From Coprobacillaceae bacterium UN01-12pH3A (lineage in GTDB: Bacteria; Bacillota_I; Bacilli_A; Erysipelotrichales; Coprobacillaceae): DNA of 64,000 nt. The position numbers and the translations under genes are program-made. Below the pieces are notes generated by a model that made no database searches, was not told the DNA's origin, and saw only the letters and a list, made by a program, of their open reading frames with translations. The DNA lies in NCBI GenBank assembly GCA_027676805.1, contig JAQENU010000001.1, positions 124,001-188,000 on the forward strand. Direction: 5' to 3'. Below, one piece after another: positions 27,021 through 36,744 of this stretch (positions within the stretch are counted from its first letter, which is position 1; every line of letters starts with the position of its first letter).

Positions 27021-27152
27021 TTAATCAACATCCAGCATATCTACTCTTTGAAGTTCCAGAATAGTCTTCATAATCCCTTGTCTTGCATTGACGCTATATT
27101 TATTTCCCTTTTCAGGATCTAAGATCCCCGTACACTTTCCTCCATAATGCAT
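27021..27152 (-). CDS. Very short ORF after the zinc-ribbon gene
   Basis: 43 codons starting MHYGGKCTGILDPEKGN and ending in the acidic RVDMLDVD. It begins 6 bp after the stop of the zinc-ribbon gene and shows a plausible composition, but no own ribosome site. It may be the tail of a once longer gene. I do not recognise it. Confidence 0.3.
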   Translation of the reverse strand: MHYGGKCTGILDPEKGNKYSVNARQGIMKTILELQRVDMLDVD

Positions 27153-27158
27153 TGCACT

Positions 27159-27422
27159 TTAGTGATATTCAATTTCTACCTTAATTGAATTCTCTATTTT
27201 AAACTCTGCGATTAATCCGGCAATTCCTTCCCACAATATCTTATCATCCCCAGTAATAGTAACTTTTTGTTTTCCACTAATTCCTTTAGACTTAATAGTA
27301 CCTAACTTAATTCTTATAAAACCGTCGTTTTTAGCTTCGGCTATTGGAAAAGCACAATTAGGACATGCTATCGCCTTATCAGAAACTTCTTTACCACATT
27401 CTGGACATTTTATCATTGCCAT
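27159..27422 (-). CDS. Zinc-ribbon domain protein
   Basis: Start ATG 27422 with GGAGG 8 nt before gives 87 residues. Residues 4-24 form a zinc ribbon, CPECGKEVSDKAIACPNC, with two CxxC knuckles. The remainder is a small beta domain (IRIKLGTIKSKGISGKQKVTI). Such proteins are common, often membrane- or DNA-associated, and not functionally assigned. Position next to the island suggests accessory status. Confidence 0.75.
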   Translation of the reverse strand: MAMIKCPECGKEVSDKAIACPNCAFPIAEAKNDGFIRIKLGTIKSKGISGKQKVTITGDDKILWEGIAGLIAEFKIENSIKVEIEYH

Positions 27423-27627
27423 TTTAATTACCTCCATTTATATAATTTTTATCAAAACATCAATTTATTTAATTATACCATAGCTAATTAAAGATAAGAA
27501 TGTTATATTACCTCACTCTATCCTTATTGAGGATAATTTATCAATTTCTACTTATTTTATTACAGTCACATAAAATTGTAACTATTGATAAAAATTTCTT
27601 TTTATAAATACTAAAAAATAAGTATTT

Positions 27628-28390
27628 TTAACGAAAAAACTCTTTACTAAAGTCTTTAGGTGAAAAGATCTTTAGATTATTTGTACATGTTTTTAAATTT
27701 AAATTGTTTAAAATTATATCCACCTCATTATCTTTGAAACACAAGATATCTGCCAATAATTGAAAATTTTGCAAGGCTCTTTTAAACATTTTTGCTATGT
27801 ATCTATCCTGAAAAGAAAATCCTAAAACAAATAACACTGTTTGTGGCTTATGCAGTCCAATTTGAAACACTCTTACATATCATGGAAATAATTATTAAAA
27901 AACGTTTCTTGTCCCTCTATACCTGTTGGTTTTACAACAATACAATTATATACTACATTGTGAGATACTAATATTCTATCGTTATCCTTCTCCTAGTTTA
28001 CTGAACCATGAGGTTTAATTAAATTTATCATTGGAATTTCATTTGATAATTATCGTTCAATGTTTTATAAGAGACAACTCAGTTACAATTTGAACTAACA
28101 ATATACCATTTACAATAACCATTAGCTCCATCATTAAAGACAATTCGATTTTCTCGAGATAATTCATTTATAGCTTTTTCAATAAACAAATCATAATTCG
28201 TTTTAAATATATTACACTGCTCTAGCAATCTGTCTAGAGTTAGCCAACATTAATAATTGAATCACTTGGAATAGAAAATCTCGATAATTTTTTTATGTCC
28301 ATTCAATCTTCGATTCAGTAAAATCTTTTTTAAGATAGTTTCACTTACTCGCTTAATTATTTGAACAGGATTCTCATTTTTCTGCTTCAT
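27628..28390 (-). pseudogene. Decayed SIR2-like (NAD-hydrolase-type) gene
   Basis: Pieces of a SIR2_2-type protein can be read across all three minus frames: TNYDLFIEKAINEL near 28180, then INLIKPHGSVN followed by a stop where the family's K-L-H-G-S-[IV]-N-W motif has Trp (near 28000), and an 80-residue open piece 27628-27870 with VLFVLGFSFQDRYIAKMFKRAL, the family's C-terminal 'GFSF-D-H-I' segment. Several stops and frameshifts separate the parts. SIR2 domain proteins of this kind deplete NAD in anti-phage systems (Thoeris, DSR, HerA-SIR2). This copy cannot be active. Confidence 0.6.
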
Positions 28391-28674
28391 TGTTACCAAA
28401 TACCTTGTTCATCAACGCTATAGTTGCATAAATGCTCCTGAACCAATAAGATAATTTAACTGCATAGTTTTTGCAAGTTTTTTTATCCTTTTATTGATTT
28501 AATCATCTCTTCAATAAAGGTATTTTTATCTTCTGATAAACCGTATTTACATACAGTTGCTTATCTAACTTTGAAATAAACTTACTCCATTCAATATCTT
28601 ATTTATTAGTAAAATCCTGAATTTGAACATTTTCAAATGCTAGTTTTGAAAGATTAACTTAAAGTGTCCATTTA

Positions 28675-28990
28675 TTAAATCATTTGAAAATACCTAAATG
28701 CATCTTTTATTGCTTCCTCTTTTTCTGTTAGACAAATTGGTTGTTTTGAATCGCCATTTTTAGGTTTGTTAAAGTTTTCTCTTTCTTTAATTGCACACTT
28801 TTCTTTTACTTGTGCAATGTATAAGTTTGAAACCTTAATCCGTACTTATCAAAAATATATTGTTTTATATTATTGTAAGTACCTTTACATTCTGAAGAAG
28901 TCAAATCTAGCTCATCAGTGCATATTTCAATATCGATATGTCGTTTGGTTTTAAGTTTGGAAAGCAACACGATTGTCTCCACATAGCTCG
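28675..28990 (-). pseudogene. rlmD: 3'-end fragment of rlmD/rumA (23S rRNA uracil-C5 methyltransferase), copy A
   Basis: The minus strand reads YVETIVLLSKLKTKRHIDI, then DELDLTSSECKGTYNNIKQY, and after a frameshift NKPKNGDSKQPICLTEKE ... AIKDAFRYFQMI-stop. This is the C-terminal extension of RlmD in Bacillota; the catalytic TRAM/SAM parts are missing. The homology starts at V-E-T, the site where integrases of ICEs and IMEs are known to recombine into rumA. Frameshifts show it is decayed. It marks the left boundary of the defence island. Confidence 0.72.
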
Positions 28991-28995
28991 ATACC
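28974..28995. other. Probable attachment-site remnant at rlmD copy A
   Basis: Homology to rlmD ends abruptly around the codons for S-S-Y-V-E-T; beyond it (28996-29160) no coding similarity remains. The exact core cannot be fixed from one copy. Confidence 0.45.
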
Positions 28996-29253
28996 TAGAT
29001 AATAATGTCTACGTTCGTAAGAATTTATCTACTGTTTTTTACGTGTGCGGAACCATAGCAAGAATGCCCATTTTCGCAAATGTCGTAGAAAGCTATTCTC
29101 TGCGTTTGAGGAAACAAAAACAAGTTAATACACTTCTATCTACTCATTATAAGCGAATACAGTAGCTTTGCAATTCACTCAAGGCATCAATAGTAGGGAG
29201 ATGTACAGTGCCCACCTCATCATTACGAATTTTCCATCGTCTCAACATAGATT

Positions 29254-30051
29254 TCAATAGTATTCTTTTAGTTCATCAAAAGAAATTATTAAACCTATCG
29301 AGGCGAGGAGCTCCTTACGTTGCTCATAAAGGATATGAAGTAATTCTGTATTATCAGCTCCATAGTGAAGAAAATTATGACAATTACTACATAGTGAAAT
29401 AATATTTTGTTCACGGTCTAAATCGACATCTGGAAAATCCAACCTTGCACATAAAGGAATCAAATGGTGCGGCTCCGTATAATTTATACCACTGCCTTTC
29501 CTTCGAAAAACAAAATGATCATTGTTAACCTCACAAAGATAATTAGCCATTCTAAGTGCATTTTGAGAAATTTTTCGGTCACGAGGATATATCTGTGTAG
29601 TATTAGATATCAGGGATTTAGGCGATTTTGATGTATTATTATATTGAGGGACCAGTTGAGAATCATGGAAATTGCAATCCATTTCCTTGTTTAATTCCTG
29701 AATAAACACCTGTTCTTCTCGCCTTTCTTGACTGTACTTATTCTTCAAAGTTTCTCGATTCAATATTTCTTTTGCAAGATCTCTGGCCTTCGGGGCCACT
29801 CGCTTACTCTGAATAACTATTCTCAGCGCATCTAATTCCTGCCCCATCTGAAATATGCGTCGTGCGCGAGGGATACGAAAATTTTGCCTATCTGACCTTG
29901 ATGCTGAATTTTCGGTGAAGATTTTATGCGCTAATACATCTTCCGGTATTGATATATCTTTAAAATCATAATAAAAAGTAGCGAATACAGCTTTTCCTAC
30001 AGCCGATAAAGTTGTATTCAAATCTACATATTTTGTATCCTTTTCATTCAT
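29254..30051 (-). CDS. HNH endonuclease with island-associated N-terminal domain
   Basis: ATG 30051 is preceded by AGAGGTGAG and gives 265 residues; the longer frame uses GTG 30060. The N-terminal ~95 residues share a domain with the protein at 25603 (VGKAVFATFYYDFK, ARRIFQMGQELDALRIVI, ARDLAKEIL). The C-terminal part is an HNH nuclease: EPHHLIPLCARLDF, then ENIISLCSNCHNFLHYG, with the Cys pair and metal His in place. HNH enzymes cut DNA with one metal ion. It is last in the minus-strand run of the defence genes, about 77 bp after the DUF2075 pseudogene. Its target is unknown, but it may be the surviving nuclease of the set. Confidence 0.82.
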   Translation of the reverse strand: MNEKDTKYVDLNTTLSAVGKAVFATFYYDFKDISIPEDVLAHKIFTENSASRSDRQNFRIPRARRIFQMGQELDALRIVIQSKRVAPKARDLAKEILNRETLKNKYSQERREEQVFIQELNKEMDCNFHDSQLVPQYNNTSKSPKSLISNTTQIYPRDRKISQNALRMANYLCEVNNDHFVFRRKGSGINYTEPHHLIPLCARLDFPDVDLDREQNIISLCSNCHNFLHYGADNTELLHILYEQRKELLASIGLIISFDELKEYY

Positions 30052-30127
30052 TTTTCTCACCTCTTTTTACCAAACATTATGAAAAACAAAAAAATGTTTT
30101 AAGCTACAAATGTTTATTCTTGCAATC

Positions 30128-32038
30128 CTATATTTCTGTTATCCTAATAGATTTTAGGTAGTTGAATATACCATCATAATATTCTGGTTTTCTTGAAAAA
30201 TCGACCACATCACCTTCGGGTACAAAAATTACTATCCCTTGACGAACTCTTGTTAGCAGTACCTTATAAGCATTTTTTAAATACCTTTGCCGTTGTTCAA
30301 TGTTGATATGATTCCAATTCATGTTACGATAACAATAAAAATCGAAGTTATTTAAAACATATCTTAAATCCGCATCCCACGCTAGGACTCCATAGTCAAT
30401 CTCAAGGTCCTGTACCTTAAATTCTGATGCTACCACTTCTAGATAAAATGATGAGTCAACATTATCCTTTCCATTTAGAAACCATCCAACATGATTTATT
30501 TCAGACGGTACCCACATATCAATTTCTTGAAGATACTTTCCTTCCGAACTAGCTAAAAGCCCATATCGTTTACTGCCTCTAGCTTTTGATTTGGCCCACG
30601 CTTTGGCCTTTTTAAAATCTCTTGTTAAAATAGTGAGATAAGTTTCGCTTAATTCTCGATATACAGGAGACGCTTGTTCCGGAAAATTATCTAACAATGC
30701 CTTCACAAAAGTTGCCAACTTTTCACTTTTAAAGGAACGCAATGATATCCCCAAATGCAAAGATGGTTCTACTACATACTATCTTCCATTAAGCAATACA
30801 TCAATTGAAGAGTTTCCAACATACTTGGCATCTGTCATTTTATCCGAAAGAAAAACATTCCAATCAGGATAATTATCTTGTAACGTTCGAAACCAATCTT
30901 CTATTTCAGCTTCTCTTGTATATATTTCTTGATCTCCTCCTACAAGACAAATAATTGTTGCTCAGTCTTGATGTCGATTCATAATACTTATCAGAAACTC
31001 TGGTTCAGATTGATTAAAGTCATCAACACCATTTTTTATTTTCATGAAATTTGCAAGCGAGTTTTCATCCCGAGCTCTCTGCACTCCGTCAAATATAGCG
31101 ACCTTTTCAACAAGAGGCTGATGCGGTAAGAGCCTCGTCTCTGAACTTGTGAATAACTTGAATAAACGCCTTTGTCTCACGCTTTGCCATAGCAATAGTA
31201 ATTCCTTCTCGGCTCGCTCTATCCTTTGCTAGGACCATCTATAGAACATCCACTAACGGTCCATTTTCCGACAGAAATACTGCATGCTCATTATTTTCAA
31301 ATTTATGGCGTTCATTTGCAATATTCAAACCCGCAAGCGTTTTGCCCGCCCTAGGAATACCCGTCACAAAACAGACTGCCTTTCGTTTATCTTTTTTACA
31401 GGAATCAATAATACAATTTATTGCACAAGTTGTGAGTGTTAAATTTTGAGCTCCAGCACCATTCTGAGATATATTTTCCATTGAATGTTCTCTGTAGAGA
31501 GCTTGTGTCGCTTCAATTATTGTAGGGGTTGGTGAATATCTTCAATTATGAATAATACTTGATAAATGCTTTTAGCAAGCCTTTACTTGTTGTATAAAAA
31601 TACCTTTGCAATTCTATCATCCATAATTATAAATTTATTTTGAACCTTTGGAGCTTCGGTAGGAATACTAACCGGAATTATATATCGATCTTTATTCTCT
31701 TCATGGAAATATTTCAAATCAAGAGCATAGCCCATCACTTGATCCTCAGTTGCTTTTTTATACTTTCTATCACCAACTTTAAATTCAAGTAGGAAAATCA
31801 CTCCGTTTACAATGCATACCACACCTATTCTATGGCCAATTCTCGGAACTGTATATTCAAAGCAGTTCAAAACCAACCAATTGTCCTTTAATATGGCAAT
31901 TTCTTTGCGCCAAGCATTCTTCTATAAATCCGTTGTTTCAAATTCATCATTAATTAGCAACTGCTCAAGTATTACATCATCATTTAATTTCAAAAATGAC
32001 TTTATTGATGAGGAATAATATTCTCTTCGCTCTACCAT
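30128..32038 (-). pseudogene. Broken DUF2075 (Schlafen-like/AAA) DNA/RNA helicase
   Basis: One gene can be followed from ATG 32038 to the stop at 30128 through at least four disruptions. The N-terminal pieces (MVERREYYSSSIKSF; VPRIGHRIGVVCIVNGVIFL) form a nuclease-like part. The P-loop piece 31239-31481 reads VTGIPRAGKTLAGLNIA, with Arg where Gly is expected in the Walker A motif. A third piece carries AIFDGVQRARDE (Walker B/AQRAW). The 210-residue C-terminal piece (30128-30760) contains AYKVLLTRVRQGIVIFVPEG. DUF2075 helicases occur in defence islands. This one is dead. Confidence 0.8.
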
Positions 32039-32088
32039 ATAATCACCACTTTTCTTTTCTCTTATGAGTGCATTGAACTCGTTAAACA

Positions 32089-33705
32089 CTAAATAGTAGT
32101 TTCTTGGAGAACTTTTTTAAGCTGAGAAGCTAATTTCTTCGCTATTGCTTTTGCCATAATTGGAGGCACGGCGTTACCTACCTGTTGATACTGTTTATCT
32201 TTTGTTCCGCAGAAAATAAAACTATCTGGAAATGTCTGTAGTCTTGCAGCCTCACGAATGCTGAGTGCACGATCTTTAGTTGGATGCACCCACATTGACT
32301 TTCGTACATTTACAACTGTCCCAGATGGCTCATCATACTTGAGGCGTAGATAAATCGTATTTTGTGTTCTTGAAATATCAGTATACGTATTGGTTTTCAG
32401 ATCCTCAGATAACGCATGAAAATTCTGACCCTGTTCTAGCGCTTTGAAGCGTTCCATTGCCACATCAGTTGTTTTCGTGATGATGTGATTATGTAACACT
32501 GTTGAATCTCTGAGCGCCATTGCTAGTTCATTCAAATTATCTTTGCGAGCCAGCTGTATTCCGGTAACATCATCCGCAACATTATAGACTGGAGTAACAT
32601 CGGCCAAATCTCCAATCGCATCTTCAACGGTTCTATATGGTCCTCCCTTATACTTACCTTCAGGTAATTTGATCTCCGTTGCAAGATCCTTTCGAATTCC
32701 CATTACAACAAACCGCATTCTTTTCTGCGGTACGCCAAAGTTAACCGCTGAAAGCACATCGGCAGTTATGGTATATCCATCCATTCCCTCACCAGTACCC
32801 AACTTGGCTTTTAAATAATCAAATACTGCAAAAGAGCGAATAATGGCAGAAAGTCCTTTTGTATCATCATAACGATCCACAACGATATCATTTGTATATA
32901 TTTCGGTTGCCTTGCTTAGCATCCGTTGATACATAATCGCTGGTGCAATCAGTTTCTGCAACTGATCAGAACTAATTTTGTTATCAAAATAGTCTTGAAT
33001 AGCAGAAAACGCAACACTATCAGCATGTAAAATATGATCATTAGTATCAAGAGATCTATGGTCAGAGATAATTTTTTTCAAACGCTTTTCATGTTTATTT
33101 AATACATCAAGTAATTTCTTTGGATTTTGTGTGGCCTTGAAAATAACATTTAGCTCCAAATAGTCAAAATCTGGCCAAATGTATTTTTCTATTTGTAAAG
33201 GATCTTGGATAATCTTTAAAGCATCATCAAAATAAAACTCTTCTTCAAGTAATTCCAACCTGGATGAATCTATCTCAATTATTCCACTGTTTACTAACGT
33301 TTGATCAGTTGTACACAAATAAAATCTGTGCACATCCGAACGTAGCATACTCACATTTTCCATAACAAAAGCCTTAGGCTTCAACTCTTGAATTGCGCGG
33401 ATATACTGCTTTACAAGCGAATTGTTTTGGCTTATTGCATGATTTTTTTGCCTATTTGCATTAGAAAATCCTTGACAGGGCGGCCCCCCTATCACAACAT
33501 CTATAGCTCCATATTTTTTCACAATTGAAGGGTAATCTGCCCCGCATACATCTCCGCAAACTTCCACGCCTGGGTGGTTCTTTCGATATGTTTCTTGCAT
33601 AATCGGATTACTCTCAAAAGCAACTTTTATATCATATTTTTTTGTTTGTTGAAAACCAAGACTTAAACCTCCGGCTCCAGAAAACAAGTCAATTACTGTA
33701 TACAT
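32089..33705 (-). CDS. C5-cytosine DNA methyltransferase (Dcm family)
   Basis: 538 residues with all key motifs: I DLFSGAGGLSLGF (6-18), IV GGPPCQGFSN with nucleophile Cys77, VI MENV (115-118), VIII QKRMRFVVMG, and X GNAVPPIMA at the C-terminus. A large insert (about 130-290) sits between VI and VIII. The enzyme should methylate cytosine C5 with SAM and appears intact. It overlaps the AIPR gene by 13 bp and belongs to the MORC-Z1-nuclease-AIPR operon, where it would protect self DNA. Recognition sequence is unknown. Confidence 0.93.
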   Translation of the reverse strand: MYTVIDLFSGAGGLSLGFQQTKKYDIKVAFESNPIMQETYRKNHPGVEVCGDVCGADYPSIVKKYGAIDVVIGGPPCQGFSNANRQKNHAISQNNSLVKQYIRAIQELKPKAFVMENVSMLRSDVHRFYLCTTDQTLVNSGIIEIDSSRLELLEEEFYFDDALKIIQDPLQIEKYIWPDFDYLELNVIFKATQNPKKLLDVLNKHEKRLKKIISDHRSLDTNDHILHADSVAFSAIQDYFDNKISSDQLQKLIAPAIMYQRMLSKATEIYTNDIVVDRYDDTKGLSAIIRSFAVFDYLKAKLGTGEGMDGYTITADVLSAVNFGVPQKRMRFVVMGIRKDLATEIKLPEGKYKGGPYRTVEDAIGDLADVTPVYNVADDVTGIQLARKDNLNELAMALRDSTVLHNHIITKTTDVAMERFKALEQGQNFHALSEDLKTNTYTDISRTQNTIYLRLKYDEPSGTVVNVRKSMWVHPTKDRALSIREAARLQTFPDSFIFCGTKDKQYQQVGNAVPPIMAKAIAKKLASQLKKVLQETTI

Positions 33706-35798
33706 TTATCCTCCATTTGCTGCTCAGCTTTGAATCCTTCTTCTATAGCTTTTTGAAGAAGTACGAGCAGACGCTTACATTGATATGTGTTTGGTATTTT
33801 TGCTGGTATTTTGCACGCAATACTTAATGCTGTTACATCAGTTGGTGTTACCATGTGTTTCGTTACAGTAAATTCTGCTAAACGTTTCCACATATCAATC
33901 GGATAATTGACAACCTCTGTTTGCGCATATATTCCATTTACAATTTTTTGTTCTTTTTTTGCAGCCCTTTGAGCAGACTTTTGTTCATCAACAGTAATCA
34001 AGCACGATTCCAATGAATCAGGGAGCTGAAGCTGGATTTTCTTCACTTCTTCCCAACACTCGTTACGTTTACACCATTGTGTTACGTTTGCTACTTTTCT
34101 AGATGGATCGGTAATACACAATAGAACCAATTCTGCCAACGCAATAAGTGATGTTCCAACTTGCTCCGGTAGTCCTTGTCGATTCCAAATAAGCATCAAA
34201 TCAAGATCCGATCCTGGAAATTGTTTGTGAATAATCCTCCTAAATTGTGCAACCGTATAGTAGATAATATTTGCTCGATATCCACCTTCATACCAAGGTT
34301 GCTTTGGGATTGAACGTTCTAAGAACTGGAACAACAAAATTAACGATGCAGTTGCCTCAAAATAACGTTCATTAAATTGTTCTTCGTTAGCATGCCACTG
34401 TTCGTCTATAAATTCAGCAAAAGCATTAAAGTTCGTTTGCGCTCCTTTACTTACCGTATGCGGATATCCGCGCCAAGTATTTTGCACTTTGGCAAGATCA
34501 GTTTTCTTAATAACATTATTTTTAGGATGCTGAAGCTCAAACTGTTTCTTTTTAGCTGATGTCAAGCGCATTTGTTCCTGCAAATATTGACCTCTTGCAC
34601 GTTCGTAGAACCATTTTGTCTCATACTGAGCGCCCTCAGAAGCAGGCGCAAAAAGCAATCTAGAAATTTGTTCCATTCTCCTATGGAATGGATGCGACGC
34701 AAAGAAATCAGCATCGCTAACTTTATTTTGATTATTTGATGAACGCGAAATATTACGAATCAATTCATCGGATTCTTCTGGTGTTGACTCATCAATTACT
34801 GTTAGTTTCATTTGAACATAAATGTTTGCTAAATCCGCTTTGTCTTTGTATCTTGCGTTTGAAATTGATGCCGTTGTTTGTCCACCATTAATAATCTGAA
34901 AATCCCTTGCGAAAGTAATAAATCTTCCGCTTTCAGTGTTTTCGATTACAACGTCCATTGCTGTAGCAGATATACCATTATTAAATGCAAAAAACATTTG
35001 TGGCATGTTCAAAATAGTCGAACGTATTTTTTTGTTAACAGCCACTTTTGTTGACAGGAATGATCGTACGTTTCCTTCAAGTAGTTTGCTTCCATATCTA
35101 TCATAAATATCAGCCAGCACTGTACCCGGTATTACTCCAAGGTAACTGCTATATTGGTTTGTGACTGCAGAACTTGCTTCAAGGCACGGTATACCTGAAC
35201 CGCAATATTCTTTGAAATCAATTTCAATAATTTGTCTGCCTAATTCAGAACAACAAACCCGAAACAATCGATCGACATCCCATATCTGACCTTCAACAGG
35301 AATGCCATTATAATCATCAATATCAACTGTTTTTATCGTCGCACTCATATCGGCGTCAGTAAAGATCAAAAATCGGTATTTTTGAATATTCTTCTCATGA
35401 AATCGCAAAAAATCAACTAAATCTGCGCAAGGTGTACTCATTTCTATCTCTCGATAAAGATTAGTTGTCAAAGCTGTTGATAAAAAGAGCCTTAACTCAC
35501 CAAAACCATGATTTGCAACAGTATTTGTAATTCTACGTTCTAGATCATTTCCATCGAAGTTTGCAATAACGAGATTCATAGTATTATCAAATTCATCATA
35601 TACATACCCATCAACTCGGTACTTACTTCTTCCGTTTTTACCCGTATAAAATGAAGGTGTAAAATCAGAAAGTACTTCGGCATCAATTAAATATTGTGCA
35701 ATATTATCGACAAATGCCGCACATGATCCTTCTCCTGTGACAGCTGCCGCAGTTTTTATGCTTTCTAAAAAATCTTTTTTGAACTCGACGGAATTCAT
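33693..35798 (-). CDS. AIPR family protein (abortive infection phage resistance)
   Basis: 701 residues. The AIPR core occupies about 230-540, with AFNNGISATAMDV and FQIINGGQTTASISNA as its hallmarks; the N-terminal ~200 residues have a restriction-nuclease-like alternation with EIDFKEY. AIPR proteins were first seen in abortive infection and travel with R-M-like operons; the chemistry is not established. It lies between the PD-(D/E)XK gene (12 bp upstream) and the methyltransferase, with which it overlaps, so it is part of the same transcript. Confidence 0.88.
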   Translation of the reverse strand: MNSVEFKKDFLESIKTAAAVTGEGSCAAFVDNIAQYLIDAEVLSDFTPSFYTGKNGRSKYRVDGYVYDEFDNTMNLVIANFDGNDLERRITNTVANHGFGELRLFLSTALTTNLYREIEMSTPCADLVDFLRFHEKNIQKYRFLIFTDADMSATIKTVDIDDYNGIPVEGQIWDVDRLFRVCCSELGRQIIEIDFKEYCGSGIPCLEASSAVTNQYSSYLGVIPGTVLADIYDRYGSKLLEGNVRSFLSTKVAVNKKIRSTILNMPQMFFAFNNGISATAMDVVIENTESGRFITFARDFQIINGGQTTASISNARYKDKADLANIYVQMKLTVIDESTPEESDELIRNISRSSNNQNKVSDADFFASHPFHRRMEQISRLLFAPASEGAQYETKWFYERARGQYLQEQMRLTSAKKKQFELQHPKNNVIKKTDLAKVQNTWRGYPHTVSKGAQTNFNAFAEFIDEQWHANEEQFNERYFEATASLILLFQFLERSIPKQPWYEGGYRANIIYYTVAQFRRIIHKQFPGSDLDLMLIWNRQGLPEQVGTSLIALAELVLLCITDPSRKVANVTQWCKRNECWEEVKKIQLQLPDSLESCLITVDEQKSAQRAAKKEQKIVNGIYAQTEVVNYPIDMWKRLAEFTVTKHMVTPTDVTALSIACKIPAKIPNTYQCKRLLVLLQKAIEEGFKAEQQMEDKCIQ

Positions 35799-35810
35799 AC
35801 TGTCCCTCCC

Positions 35811-36744
35811 TTACTTTGCCCACGAAACAATACTTGGAATGCTCAATTGGTATTCAGCACTTATCACTTCTGTAGGGATTTCCTTTCGTCTTAACCTTGG
35901 GAATGATTTATCTACTCGATATGCTTGTTTCGAAGAAAATACAAAAATCTGTTTATCGTAATCTGTCATGTCGATATATCCTGCTGACCCAAGCTTAAGT
36001 ACAAATTCATCCAGTGCGCCAACCTCTTTTGACAAGATATTAAACATAGAATGAATCAAACCATACAATGTGAATGCTCCCACTTGTGCCGGTGCACATT
36101 TATCAATTCTGTACACAACAAGTTCTCCGTCATTATCGCAGTCCAATTGCCCTACCGATGATATTGATATACTTGTTGATGATACACCCGTTGCTTTTAT
36201 CTCGTGCCATCCATCGTCATATAGGAAATCTTGATCTGCACCATCAGGGCCTACCCAACCTAAGACCGCATCTGTCGGTTTGGCACCAAGTTCAATTTTC
36301 TCTTTAAGAAATAACAATTCGCCAATTAGCCCCTTCCGAGCATTTGTTCCAAGAAGTGCCGAATGTTTATGATCTAGAAGTTTTAGCGATGTAGCATATC
36401 GTCTTAGAACTTTTAGCAAAGCCATATCTGATTTATCTACACAAGAAAACTCTATAATGTCGCACAACATTGTAATAAATGCATCTTCTTAGTGTCTGTC
36501 CAAAAGAACAAATGAAATAGCATATTTACCGTCTTTTCGTTGGTTACACGATGCTTCTATACTCTTTGATGAGGAAAGATTATCTAAAGGGCAATCACTT
36601 ACAATCACAACCGATTTTTTGCTCCGGCGTTGCATAGCGGATAAACCAATCTAGTGGATGTTTTACTGACAATTGAAGAGACCCACCCGTATGATAGTTG
36701 ATGGAATTCCACTTGTTTTTCAGCTCGTTTTCATAAGTATCCAT
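35811..36744 (-). pseudogene. PD-(D/E)XK motif nuclease (DUF4420), disrupted
   Basis: The gene's true start is the ATG at 36744, overlapping the Z1 stop (TAATG). Frame 1 reads MDTYENELKNKWNSI ... RYATPEQK; at the A6 run near 36615 the frame must shift to read SVVIVSDCPLDN ... YAISFVLLDRH, then an in-frame TAA stops it, and EDAFITMLCDII follows. The intact remainder (219 residues from ATG 36470) has RKGLIGELLFLKE, DGADQDFLYDDGWHEIKATG (the D-x-n-E-x-K core) and SSVGQLD. DUF4420 nucleases are the presumed cutters of this system. Re-initiation at 36470 would give only the C-terminal two thirds. Confidence 0.82.
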
